A stretch of 7,103 nucleotides of DNA from CAYRVF01 sp964427535 (GCA_964427535.1 CAYRVF010000184.1:1-7103), one strand, 5' to 3'. Positions 1-6,039 are shown, counted from the first letter of the stretch. Translations and numbers: made by a program. The notes: generated by a model from the letters alone, not told the origin.

Positions 1-659
1 AACATGACCTTCGACATCAGCGCCGAATACTCCGTGCTGATGGCCTCGTCGGTGAAGTGGATCATCTGCTTGAAGCCGAGCACGTCTTCGTAGAACTTGA
101 CCCACTCGTTCATCTTGCCGAGCTCGACATTGCCGACGACGTGGTCGATGGCCGCCAGCCCGGTCTGGTGCGAGCGCTGCGCCGCCGTCGGCTCCAACGC
201 CTCGTAGCCGGGGAGGAACGGTCCGGCGTAGTCCTCGCGCTCGATGAAGCTGTGAATGGTCTCGCCATACGTGTAGATGGCGGAGCGCTTGACGCGGCCG
301 TATCTGTCTTCGAGCACGGTTGGCTCAAGTGCACCGCGAGCGCCACGTTTGAGCGCTTCGTTGTAGGCGCGCTCGGCGTCCGGCACTTCGAGCGCGATGT
401 CCTTCACGCCGTCGCCATGTAGCAGCACATGCTGTGCGATAGGACTATCCGGCCCGAGCGCGGTGGTGAGCACAAGCCGGATCTTCCCCTGTTCGAGCAC
501 GTAGCTGGCGCGGTCGCGGGTGCCGGTCTCAAGCCCCATGTAGGCCACGGGCGTGAAGCCGAAGGTGGTCGTGTAGTAGACTGCCGCCTGCTTGGCGTTG
601 CCGACGTAAAACTCGATGTAGTCCCAGTTCTTGATGGGCATGAAGTCTGTGTCTGCCAC
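1..659 (-). CDS. hppD: 4-hydroxyphenylpyruvate dioxygenase, N-terminal 219 residues (partial)
   Basis: Non-heme Fe(II) dioxygenase that converts 4-hydroxyphenylpyruvate to homogentisate, the second step of tyrosine catabolism, in the cytoplasm. The visible frame begins 'MADTDFMPIKNWDYIEFYVG' and shows the two vicinal-oxygen-chelate halves. The N-terminal domain spans about residues 10-150. The catalytic half starts near residue 168 with 'LAAIDHVVGNV', where H173 matches the first iron-binding His of the family. It continues with the characteristic 'HFTDEAISTEYSALMSKVM' at the window edge. The second His and the Glu ligand lie outside the window, as does about 40% of a usual 350-380 residue protein. 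The start is GTG at 657-659, chosen because a strong Shine-Dalgarno GAGGAGG (669-675) sits 9 nt upstream. No ATG with comparable spacing exists; the next Met is residue 7. Codons are strongly G/C-ending, as in its neighbours. No homogentisate dioxygenase or other pathway gene is visible on this side. Confidence 0.95.
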   Translation of the reverse strand, partial: MADTDFMPIKNWDYIEFYVGNAKQAAVYYTTTFGFTPVAYMGLETGTRDRASYVLEQGKIRLVLTTALGPDSPIAQHVLLHGDGVKDIALEVPDAERAYNEALKRGARGALEPTVLEDRYGRVKRSAIYTYGETIHSFIEREDYAGPFLPGYEALEPTAAQRSHQTGLAAIDHVVGNVELGKMNEWVKFYEDVLGFKQMIHFTDEAISTEYSALMSKVM

Positions 660-668
660 GAGAATCTG

Positions 669-675
669 CCTCCTC
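669..675 (-). promoter_or_regulatory. Ribosome binding site deciding the hppD GTG start
   Basis: On the minus strand this reads GAGGAGG, an almost complete anti-16S match. It lies 9 nt before the GTG at 657-659 and is the reason for choosing that non-ATG start. Confidence 0.8.
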
Positions 676-705
676 GGCGAATGGTGCGCCGTATGTCGAG
701 TGCGT

Positions 706-732
706 AGAAGAGACGTACACGTCATATCTTCT
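706..732. repeat. Interrupted inverted repeat upstream of hppD (candidate operator)
   Basis: The core is GACGT (712-716), two bases, ACGTC (719-723). It is flanked by AGAAGA (706-711) and TCTTCT (727-732), which are also inverted but carry three extra bases (724-726) on one side. It sits about 50 bp upstream of the dioxygenase start, where a repressor or activator site could lie. Catabolic hppD genes are often substrate-regulated, but the bases do not match a named operator I know. Confidence 0.35.
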
Positions 733-1078
733 GGCCAGCGACGTGTGCCGGGGCGTGTCTGTCGCTCTCCGGCTCCCCACAGGTTATGCAGGGTATCGTC
801 GATGTGCGGAGGGGCGATTCGGTGGAGAGTGCTCGCGACGGATGACGTCGCACGGGTAGGTACGGTCCCGCGTACACAGAGGAAGTCGCAGGCAGCGTGT
901 CCACGCCGCACTTGGCGGCTGCGGACGACGCGCCCAGGCCGGTGTAGACACAGAGGCGGCGGGCGAGCGCGATGCCCACCGTGACGGAGAGCGCTGTCGA
1001 CTCATGTGTGCGGTAGATACGCGCACCAACACCCGCAAACTCCTTTGTTTCGGGCTCCGTCGCCACTGAGGCGGCCAT
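722..1078 (-). CDS. Doubtful small hypothetical frame (118 aa) in the hppD leader
   Basis: I do not recognise this protein. It starts 'MAASVATEPETKEFAGVGAR', has no clear domain, and contains five Cys. In favour: codons about 20-62 end mostly in G or C, as in the real genes here, and an exact extended -10 motif (1137-1145, same strand) lies about 60 bp upstream. Against: the Shine-Dalgarno is weak (CAGG about 7 nt before the ATG), the second half has poorer codon bias and looks non-coding (many Arg, Pro, Ser, Thr), and no family resemblance is evident. It ends 62 bp before hppD on the same strand. It could be a small gene, a decayed fragment, or only open leader sequence. Confidence 0.22.
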   Translation of the reverse strand: MAASVATEPETKEFAGVGARIYRTHESTALSVTVGIALARRLCVYTGLGASSAAAKCGVDTLPATSSVYAGPYLPVRRHPSRALSTESPLRTSTIPCITCGEPESDRHAPAHVAGQKI

Positions 1079-1080
1079 CA

Positions 1081-1091
1081 GTCAGCCTGAC
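1081..1091. repeat. Short inverted repeat GTCAG-C-CTGAC
   Basis: Five-base arms around one central base, immediately upstream of the doubtful 722-1078 frame and downstream of the extended -10 on the minus strand. GGCC occurs on both flanks (1075-1078 and 1092-1098). It could be a small hairpin in the leader transcript or a protein site, but it is short enough to be chance. Confidence 0.25.
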
Positions 1092-1136
1092 CGGCCGCGT
1101 GTGTGAGTGCTGCTGGTCGACTGTGCCAATGTGCGC

Positions 1137-1145
1137 ATTATAACA
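1137..1145 (-). promoter_or_regulatory. Extended -10 promoter motif firing toward hppD
   Basis: The minus strand reads TGTTATAAT, an exact TATAAT preceded by the TGn extension. No good -35 hexamer is visible 16-18 nt upstream, which extended -10 promoters can do without. Transcription would start near 1130 and run through the doubtful small frame into hppD. That would give hppD a leader of roughly 470 nt unless a nearer promoter exists. I saw no clearer promoter closer to hppD. Confidence 0.45.
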
Positions 1146-1260
1146 TGCCTTCCGCGCCGTCGACTCCCTGCTCGTTCGGTGCGTGCCGGCTTTGACGCCA
1201 CGCCCCGCCGAGCCACTTGAACACAGGCACAGCGTGACGCATCTTGGTATTACGCCTTGC
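1146..1260. other. Intergenic DNA between the divergent hppD leader and kinase promoters
   Basis: With 660-1136 this makes about 600 bp between the hppD start and the kinase promoter. Apart from the extended -10 motif, the two inverted repeats and the doubtful small frame listed separately, I see no RNA gene, repeat family or convincing coding sequence here. Confidence 0.5.
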
Positions 1261-1289
1261 TTGACCGGCTTGCGGATGACCGCTATACT
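1261..1289 (+). promoter_or_regulatory. Sigma-70-type promoter of the Ser/Thr kinase
   Basis: TTGACC (1261-1266) and TATACT (1284-1289) are separated by exactly 17 bp. Each hexamer is one base from consensus. Transcription should begin near 1296, giving a leader of about 78 nt to the ATG at 1374. The element lies inside the upstream extension of the kinase reading frame, which shows that extension is not the true N terminus. Confidence 0.7.
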
Positions 1290-1295
1290 GAGGGC

Positions 1296-1317
1296 GTTCG
1301 AGCGGTGTTCAAGCGGC
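1296..1317. repeat. Tandem 11-bp direct repeat at the predicted start of kinase transcription
   Basis: GTTCGAGCGGT (1296-1306) is followed directly by GTTCAAGCGGC (1307-1317), identical at 9 of 11 positions. One repeat per helical turn, starting at the expected +1, is where a repressor could bind. It may equally be incidental. Confidence 0.3.
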
Positions 1318-1373
1318 TTGCAAAGAGGCGCCAGACCGATGCCGGGGATGTGGGTGGACGGGAGCTCGCTTCG

Positions 1374-3137
1374 ATGACCACTGGCGCGGGTGCTGCGCTA
1401 CGGCTCGGCACACAGGTGCGAGAGCGATATCAGGTAATTGGTGTTGTCGGTCAGGGCGGTCTGGGCACGGTCTATAAGGTGACGGACACCGCCGCCGATG
1501 GTGAGCCCGTCTTTGCGTTGAAGGAACTCGCGGACCAGGCTCCCGGCGCGCGCAAGCAGTTCACGCTGGAAGCCGAATGGCTCAAGTCGTTGCATCACCC
1601 CACCATTCCCCGATATCGCGAATCCTTCGCCTGGGGTGATCGGCTGTATCTCCTCATGGATTTCGTGGAAGGCGAGAACCTGGAGGAGAAGTTTGCGCGG
1701 CGTGGCCGGCGTCCTCTCGCCGAGCATGATGTCGTCGCGTGGATCTTGCCGATTTGTGATGCTCTCACCTATCTCCACAGCCGTGTGCCGCCTATTCTCC
1801 ACCGCGATGTGAAACCCGCCAATATCATCGTGACCCCGACCGGGCATCCCGTGTTGGTTGATCTGGGCATCGCGAAGGAGCATCTGCCTGGAGCGAACAA
1901 CACCAATACGTTCGTGCGAAAGGCAGGCACGGAAGGGTACGCCCCACCCGAACAATACACTGCGAACGGGCAATCAGGACCGTGGTCCGACGTGTATGGC
2001 GTGGGCGCAACGCTGTATTACCTCCTCAGCGGCAGACTTCCGCCTACAGCCGTCGAACGGGTGGCGCTGGACATGCCGCTGCTGCACGTGCGGCAACTAA
2101 ATCCGCTGGTGAGCGGAAGCGCGGACGCGGCGATCGTGCGATCGCTCGCGATTCGCCCCACGGACCGCTTTCATACGGTGCCCGAATTCGTAGCCGCATT
2201 GACGGCAGAGATAGCCAGCATACGGAATGACACGAGCGCCAGCGGCGCGGGCTTCGGCGCGAGCGGAGCGGGACCGCTGACCTCTCCACATGTGGAACAG
2301 CGTACGTCCGTGCCATATTCGGGAGCCCATTCTGGCGGATTTGATCAGAGTGGACAGCTCGCTGGTCTGAGCGGATCACTGCCCGCGATACGCCCGGCGA
2401 CGCCTCCGCCGGCCTCATTTCCGCGCTCACGGTCGGAGTCGGCGGCACAGGGTCTCCCGCCGCTGCGATTCGGCCGCGCGGAAGGGCAGACAGGCGCGGA
2501 TCGAAGTGTGTCTCACGCTGGCCTCGCCTTTAGAGGCGGACTGTCGACACCTTACCGCGCACTGGACTCCGCGCCGTCTGTGCCGTCTGGAACCGCTCGG
2601 GAGGCGTCCTTCTCACAGGCGAGCCTGCCACCGCCTATAACGCCGCCAGCCTTTACAAGCCAGACGGTGGCAAGTGTTGCTACAGACACGCGCGTGCGAC
2701 CGCACCGCAGACGCGTGCTGATGTGGGGCGTGGTTATACTGGCGATGTTCATCCTCGGCGCTGGTGTGGCTTTCGTGTTCTCGACCGCATCCGGCGCTTT
2801 CGCTCCGCCCGATCAATCATCGCCTGCGGCGAGTGTGTCGGGCTACTTCGCCGCGTTGCGCGCTGGAGACGACAATCGGGCATGGCAATATGTCTCCGCC
2901 ACGCGGAACGACCCATCCTCCAGGAGCGCGTTTATCGCGGGGCTGCAGGGCGATGATGCGCAAAACGGACGGGTCCAGAGCGTTAGCATTGGTGCGGTCA
3001 CGACGGACAACGCGGGCCATGCCTCAGTGACCGTGACGGTGGTTCGTGGGGCATCTGCCAGCTCGATGCGCTATGCGGTCCAGTTGTCACAGTTCGATGG
3101 CAATACCTGGCTCATCGACTCGATCTCATCGACGTAG
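1374..3137 (+). CDS. Membrane-anchored PknB-type Ser/Thr protein kinase with extracytoplasmic NTF2/DUF4878-like domain
   Basis: Phosphorylates Ser/Thr residues of cytoplasmic proteins. The 587-residue chain begins with a Hanks kinase domain (about 19-280). It shows the glycine loop G26-Q-G-G-L-G31, ATP-anchoring K50 in 'FALKEL', and αC Glu in 'LEAEWLKSLHHP'. It also has H143-R-D145 with 'KPAN', the Mg-binding D163 in D-L-G instead of D-F-G, and 'GTEGYAPPEQ' (185-194). All catalytic residues are present, so it should be active. A 160-residue Ser/Pro/Gly/Ala-rich linker follows. A basic stop 'RPHRRR' and one membrane helix (about 448-470) come next. The final 110 residues lie outside the membrane; 'GYFAALRAGDDNRAWQYVS' and the ending 'YAVQL..FDGNTWLIDSI' resemble NTF2/DUF4878 folds. 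I chose ATG 1374 because GGGAG (1360-1364) lies 9 nt upstream and a promoter occupies the longer frame (a TTG at 1257). No phosphatase neighbour is seen. Confidence 0.92.
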   Translation: MTTGAGAALRLGTQVRERYQVIGVVGQGGLGTVYKVTDTAADGEPVFALKELADQAPGARKQFTLEAEWLKSLHHPTIPRYRESFAWGDRLYLLMDFVEGENLEEKFARRGRRPLAEHDVVAWILPICDALTYLHSRVPPILHRDVKPANIIVTPTGHPVLVDLGIAKEHLPGANNTNTFVRKAGTEGYAPPEQYTANGQSGPWSDVYGVGATLYYLLSGRLPPTAVERVALDMPLLHVRQLNPLVSGSADAAIVRSLAIRPTDRFHTVPEFVAALTAEIASIRNDTSASGAGFGASGAGPLTSPHVEQRTSVPYSGAHSGGFDQSGQLAGLSGSLPAIRPATPPPASFPRSRSESAAQGLPPLRFGRAEGQTGADRSVSHAGLAFRGGLSTPYRALDSAPSVPSGTAREASFSQASLPPPITPPAFTSQTVASVATDTRVRPHRRRVLMWGVVILAMFILGAGVAFVFSTASGAFAPPDQSSPAASVSGYFAALRAGDDNRAWQYVSATRNDPSSRSAFIAGLQGDDAQNGRVQSVSIGAVTTDNAGHASVTVTVVRGASASSMRYAVQLSQFDGNTWLIDSISST

Positions 3138-3176
3138 TGCGCGTGCGCGTCCCTCTCTGGAGCCGCGCGCCGCTGC

Positions 3177-3203
3177 TGGTATGGCTCTTCCTATAGCCAT
3201 CCA
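3177..3203. terminator. Stem-loop after the kinase gene, possible terminator
   Basis: TGG-T-ATGGCT pairs with AGCCAT-CCA around an 8-nt loop (3187-3194), with T3180 bulged. That gives a nine-pair stem 40 bp past the kinase stop. No T-run follows, so it may act as a 3' end stabiliser or Rho-dependent site rather than a classic intrinsic terminator. Confidence 0.35.
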
Positions 3204-3210
3204 CTACAGT

Positions 3211-3230
3211 CCTGAGCTTGCCTGAGCTCT
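3211..3230. repeat. Direct repeat CCTGAGCT, 10-bp period
   Basis: CCTGAGCT occurs at 3211-3218 and again at 3221-3228, one helical turn apart, in the gap between two convergent genes. Function unknown. Confidence 0.4.
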
Positions 3231-3244
3231 GCGTGAGGCATCGG

Positions 3245-3270
3245 GCGGGTCACGGAGCTCCGTGACCCGC
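3245..3270. terminator. Perfect 26-bp palindrome between convergent genes
   Basis: GCGGGTCACGGAG (3245-3257) is followed with no spacer by its exact reverse complement CTCCGTGACCCGC (3258-3270). It lies 108 bp past the kinase stop and 22 bp past the histidine kinase stop, so RNA from either side folds into the same very stable hairpin. A bidirectional transcription stop is the natural reading. There is no T-run on either side, and a loopless palindrome is also a plausible protein-binding site. Confidence 0.55.
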
Positions 3271-3291
3271 AGGAAGGCGCCACGTCGCCGG

Positions 3292-5088
3292 TCATTGTTC
3301 ATGCGCTAGCGGCAATTCGATGCGGAAGAGGCTGCCCGCGAAGCGCTCTGGGGCGGTTGCTTCCAATACGAGGGTGCCGCCGTGGTGTTCCACGATACTG
3401 CGCGCGAGGAAGAGTCCCAGTCCGAGTCCGGAGAGATTGCGAGCCTCTGTCACGGGCGCACGATAGAGATATTCAAAAATGCGGTCGCGGTCTGCTGGGG
3501 CGACCCCGATGCCTTCATCGGCGACGGTTAGAACCGCACGACCATCCCCCGAGGTGAGCGAGAGCTCGATGGTGGCCTCGGGTGAGCTGTACCGCGCGGC
3601 GTTGTCGATCAGCGCTCGCAGGGCCTGATGTAGCCTGCGGAGGTCCGCGTCCAACTCGAGGTCTGTGTCGGCGATAAGCAGACGGAGCTCATGTGATGGG
3701 TACTCCGCGCGCCACTGCTCCACCCAATCAGGAAGCACGTGTGGCAGATTTACCCTTCTCATCGAGAGATCGAGCCGACCGCGACGGATGCGGGCGGCGT
3801 CGAGAAGCGCGTCGATCATCTCTGACATCCGTCCGGCTTGCTGCTCGATGGCGTCCGCCGACCGCAGGATGACGTCGGGGACCTGGACTTTGCGGGACTG
3901 CCGAAGAAGCAACTGTGCGTATCCCTTCACCGTCGTGAGCGGGCTACGCAACTCATGGGCGGTCATCGAGATGAAGGCGTCGTACGCGTGGGTGCGTTCT
4001 CGTGCCACCTCGTCGCTCTGGTGCAGGGCGAGAGCAGCGCCGGCGGTGGCGGCAGCCGCACTGAGTAGGGCCTCGTGCTGGCGGCTGACATCCGCGCCGG
4101 CATCGGGCACGACAATCAACGCGGAAACAGCCCCGTCCACCAAGACGGGCAGTACGAGCATAGATGAGGGCCCTGCGGAGCCCCCGACGCGCTCGGTCCT
4201 GGCGAGCGGCACAAGCGCCCTCCAGAGGGCGCCTCCCGATGACGGAGACACGATCCGGGGCATCTCTGATGTGACCATCTGAAAGAGACTGTCGACCTGT
4301 TGCGGAGGAAGGTCCACCTCGGCGACGTCCGCGGTGGAGACATCCAGCACATGCGCCGTGCCATCCCGAAGAAGCAGCGCCGCGCGGGACGCCTCGACCA
4401 GCTCCGCGACGGTGCCGGCGAGCTGGCGGAGCATATCATCGCTGGCTGACGCGGGGCCGGTGGCGAAGCGCTGGATGCGCTGCGCGGCCTCGTGGGCACG
4501 ATCCGCCGCCGACTCCTCCGCCCGGCGCTCGAGTAATGTGCGAAGCGTGTTCACGAGCAGCGTGCGTTCCGCGGAGCTGGGCATCGCCACGTTCTTGAGC
4601 GTGAGCACCAGTGCGCCGAGGACTCGCCCGGACGCCGACGACAGGGGAAGAAACACTGTCGAGCCAGTCTGCGTGACCTGTCCGCGCTCAAACACGCGGA
4701 TGTCGACATCGTTGCCGAAGCCCAACGTAGCGGGCGCGTCGGGTCCAGTCGATAGGAATGAAGATGAGTCGTGCGCGGCCCCGTGATGCGCGAGCGAGCG
4801 CAGTTGACGGGGCGAGCGAGCCTCCAGAGCAATCACTTCCAGTGCCTCGACGCTGGGAAGCAATCGCGCGCCGATGCGGAGAGCGGCTTGCGCACGTTTC
4901 GCCCCTGAGCCAGACGCATGCGTCAGGTCACTCAGTTGGGCAGCCAAATCAAGTGCGGGCTGAGTCGAGGTCGTGTCTGAGGCGATGCGCGACTGGGAGC
5001 GAGAGGATGGCCGAGCGTGCGGTTCGCTCCCCGGCTGGGGAGCACGCGGCGTCTGCTGAGAGTCATCCAGCGGGTTGGAATTGAGCAC
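3292..5088 (-). CDS. Cytoplasmic GAF-GAF sensor histidine kinase (orphan)
   Basis: Autophosphorylates on His and passes the phosphate to a response regulator. The 598-residue protein has a Ser/Gln/Pro-rich N terminus (1-45) and two GAF-like sensor regions (about 50-185 and 215-355). Next come a dimerisation/phosphoacceptor helix pair with 'SMTAHELRSPLTTVKGYAQL' (H378) and a HATPase domain. That domain has the N box 'ALIDNAARYSS' (N496), G1 'DEGIGV' (D524) and G2 'GLGLGLF' (about 552-558). All motifs are intact. No membrane helix or signal peptide is seen, so the input is intracellular. The frame is open upstream to 5187, but GTG at 5086-5088 is preceded by GGAGGAG (5094-5100) five bases away. 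The upstream stretch is Cys/His-rich and unlike a kinase N terminus. No response regulator adjoins it; the gene upstream on the same strand is a sugar-phosphate aldolase 208 bp away. The GAF assignments rest on pattern and length and are less certain than the kinase core. Confidence 0.92.
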   Translation of the reverse strand: MLNSNPLDDSQQTPRAPQPGSEPHARPSSRSQSRIASDTTSTQPALDLAAQLSDLTHASGSGAKRAQAALRIGARLLPSVEALEVIALEARSPRQLRSLAHHGAAHDSSSFLSTGPDAPATLGFGNDVDIRVFERGQVTQTGSTVFLPLSSASGRVLGALVLTLKNVAMPSSAERTLLVNTLRTLLERRAEESAADRAHEAAQRIQRFATGPASASDDMLRQLAGTVAELVEASRAALLLRDGTAHVLDVSTADVAEVDLPPQQVDSLFQMVTSEMPRIVSPSSGGALWRALVPLARTERVGGSAGPSSMLVLPVLVDGAVSALIVVPDAGADVSRQHEALLSAAAATAGAALALHQSDEVARERTHAYDAFISMTAHELRSPLTTVKGYAQLLLRQSRKVQVPDVILRSADAIEQQAGRMSEMIDALLDAARIRRGRLDLSMRRVNLPHVLPDWVEQWRAEYPSHELRLLIADTDLELDADLRRLHQALRALIDNAARYSSPEATIELSLTSGDGRAVLTVADEGIGVAPADRDRIFEYLYRAPVTEARNLSGLGLGLFLARSIVEHHGGTLVLEATAPERFAGSLFRIELPLAHEQ

Positions 5089-5093
5089 GACTT

Positions 5094-5100
5094 CTCCTCC
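5094..5100 (-). promoter_or_regulatory. Ribosome binding site deciding the histidine kinase GTG start
   Basis: The minus strand reads GGAGGAG, followed by AAGTC and then GTG. This near-perfect site outweighs the upstream in-frame ATGs at 5133 and 5187, neither of which has a comparable site. Confidence 0.75.
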
Positions 5101-5205
5101 AGTACGGGCATGCGCAGGTAGTGCGTCGAGCATGCAGGATATATGCCATCCGAGGCGCGATTCAGGCTCCCGACATGCCTGGCACATATCGCTCCGTCAG
5201 AGCAG

Positions 5206-5218
5206 TTGGGCTGCCCAA
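5206..5218. repeat. Inverted repeat TTGGGC-T-GCCCAA upstream of the histidine kinase
   Basis: Six-base perfect arms around one base, about 120 bp before the histidine kinase start. It could be an operator or a small hairpin. A weak -10-like TATATC on the minus strand (5138-5143) lies between it and the gene, but it has no convincing -35 partner. Confidence 0.3.
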
Positions 5219-5237
5219 ACGCATCTAAGTCACCGAG

Positions 5238-5271
5238 GTAGCCATGCTACAGCGTGCCCAGCGAGCGTAGC
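5238..5271. terminator. Mutually exclusive short hairpins after the aldolase gene
   Basis: GTAGC (5238-5242), GCTAC (5246-5250) and GTAGC (5267-5271) allow the central element to pair with either flank, as a tight triloop hairpin or a wider loop. The region is 26-59 bp past the aldolase stop on the minus strand. Stems are only five pairs and no T-run follows, so a role in transcript ending is uncertain. Confidence 0.2.
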
Positions 5272-5296
5272 AAGGGAGTAGCTGAGTGGTCCTATC

Positions 5297-5971
5297 TTAC
5301 TCGGCGAGCGAAAGCGCGAGCCGGCTGGCGTCGGACTCGAACTGCCGGATCGCGGCGCCGCTGAGTGAGTCGTCGGCGAGCGTTTCGATTATCTCAGGTG
5401 GGAGCGTCACGTCTTGTGCCCCCGCGAGTGTCGCCTCGATGAGATCTGCCGACGATTTGACGCTCGCGACCAGTAGCCGCGCGGGCGACTGCAACACCGA
5501 CAGGACGCGCGCCATCTCGCCGATCCGCTCCGCGGCGTCTATGCCCGACTTCCGCAGTCTGCCGAAATAGGGGATCACCCATCCGGCACCCGCGAGCGCG
5601 CCACAGTACGCCTGCGCGCCCGTGTAGGTTGCCGTGAAGGCGAAGCGCGCGTCTCGTGCCGCGAGCTCTCGCGAAACCGCTACCCCAATCCGAAACATCG
5701 GCAGTTTCAGCACGACGCGTTCGGGGTCGATATCGCGGTAGCGCAGCGCTTGAGCGAGCATGGCCTCTACGGTTTCACCGGTTGGTTGGGCGAATACCGG
5801 CCCGACCGTGATCCCAAGAAGTGCGCGGATGACCGCTGCCGGGGCAAGGCGTTGGCCACGCTCGACTGCCGCGAGCAAAATGGTGGGGTTTGTCGTGACG
5901 CCCCCGATGGGATAGGTCGCACACACGCGCTCGACGTCCGGGAGGAATCCGCTATCGATGAGAAGAGCCAT
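5297..5971 (-). CDS. Transaldolase-family sugar-phosphate aldolase (fructose-6-phosphate aldolase-like)
   Basis: Class I (Schiff-base) enzyme of the small transaldolase/FSA family, acting in cytoplasmic sugar-phosphate metabolism. The 224-residue length matches the roughly 220 usual for FSA/TalC and not the 310+ of classical transaldolase. Visible landmarks are D6 in 'LLIDSG', 'GGVTTNPTIL' (23-32), the Schiff-base lysine K89 in 'VLKLPM', 'TATYTGAQA' (113-121), 'AGAGWVIPYFGRL' (127-139) and 'VASVKSS'. Q62 ('VFAQ') and Y135 ('IPY') match E. coli FSA Q59 and Y131, where transaldolases carry Glu and Phe. This favours aldol cleavage or formation of fructose 6-phosphate (glyceraldehyde 3-phosphate plus dihydroxyacetone) over transaldolase. 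The frame is open to 6127, but ATG 5969-5971 gives the family N terminus, has AGGGAGA (5981-5987) 9 nt upstream, and a likely promoter (6040-6069) lies inside the extension. Either function remains possible. Confidence 0.88.
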   Translation of the reverse strand: MALLIDSGFLPDVERVCATYPIGGVTTNPTILLAAVERGQRLAPAAVIRALLGITVGPVFAQPTGETVEAMLAQALRYRDIDPERVVLKLPMFRIGVAVSRELAARDARFAFTATYTGAQAYCGALAGAGWVIPYFGRLRKSGIDAAERIGEMARVLSVLQSPARLLVASVKSSADLIEATLAGAQDVTLPPEIIETLADDSLSGAAIRQFESDASRLALSLAE

Positions 5972-5994
5972 ACGCTGTACTCTCCCTGCTAACC

Positions 5995-6012
5995 GCGCCT
6001 TTCGGGAGGCGC
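5995..6012 (-). promoter_or_regulatory. Hairpin in the aldolase 5' leader
   Basis: GCGCCT (5995-6000) and AGGCGC (6007-6012) form a perfect six-pair stem around a six-base loop. It lies just upstream of the aldolase ribosome binding site and downstream of its predicted promoter. It could protect the 5' end or tune translation. It is too far from the binding site (about 7 nt) to occlude it directly. Confidence 0.3.
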
Positions 6013-6039
6013 CGGGCATCTGTCGCGCGGTCTGCCCCC

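Noticed and set aside
784..1038. Second minus-strand frame in the hppD leader
   Set aside because: It has a good AAAGGAG site nearby, but the product is Arg/Ser/Pro-rich and the neighbouring frame has the better codon bias. It looks like a shadow.
1398..1973. 191-codon minus-strand frame across the Ser/Thr kinase domain
   Set aside because: It is antisense to unmistakable kinase motifs and has no ribosome site or family resemblance.
3665..4786. Long plus-strand open frames across the histidine kinase gene
   Set aside because: They are antisense to a gene with intact family motifs, and their products are Ser/Arg-rich without domains. High G+C makes such frames common.
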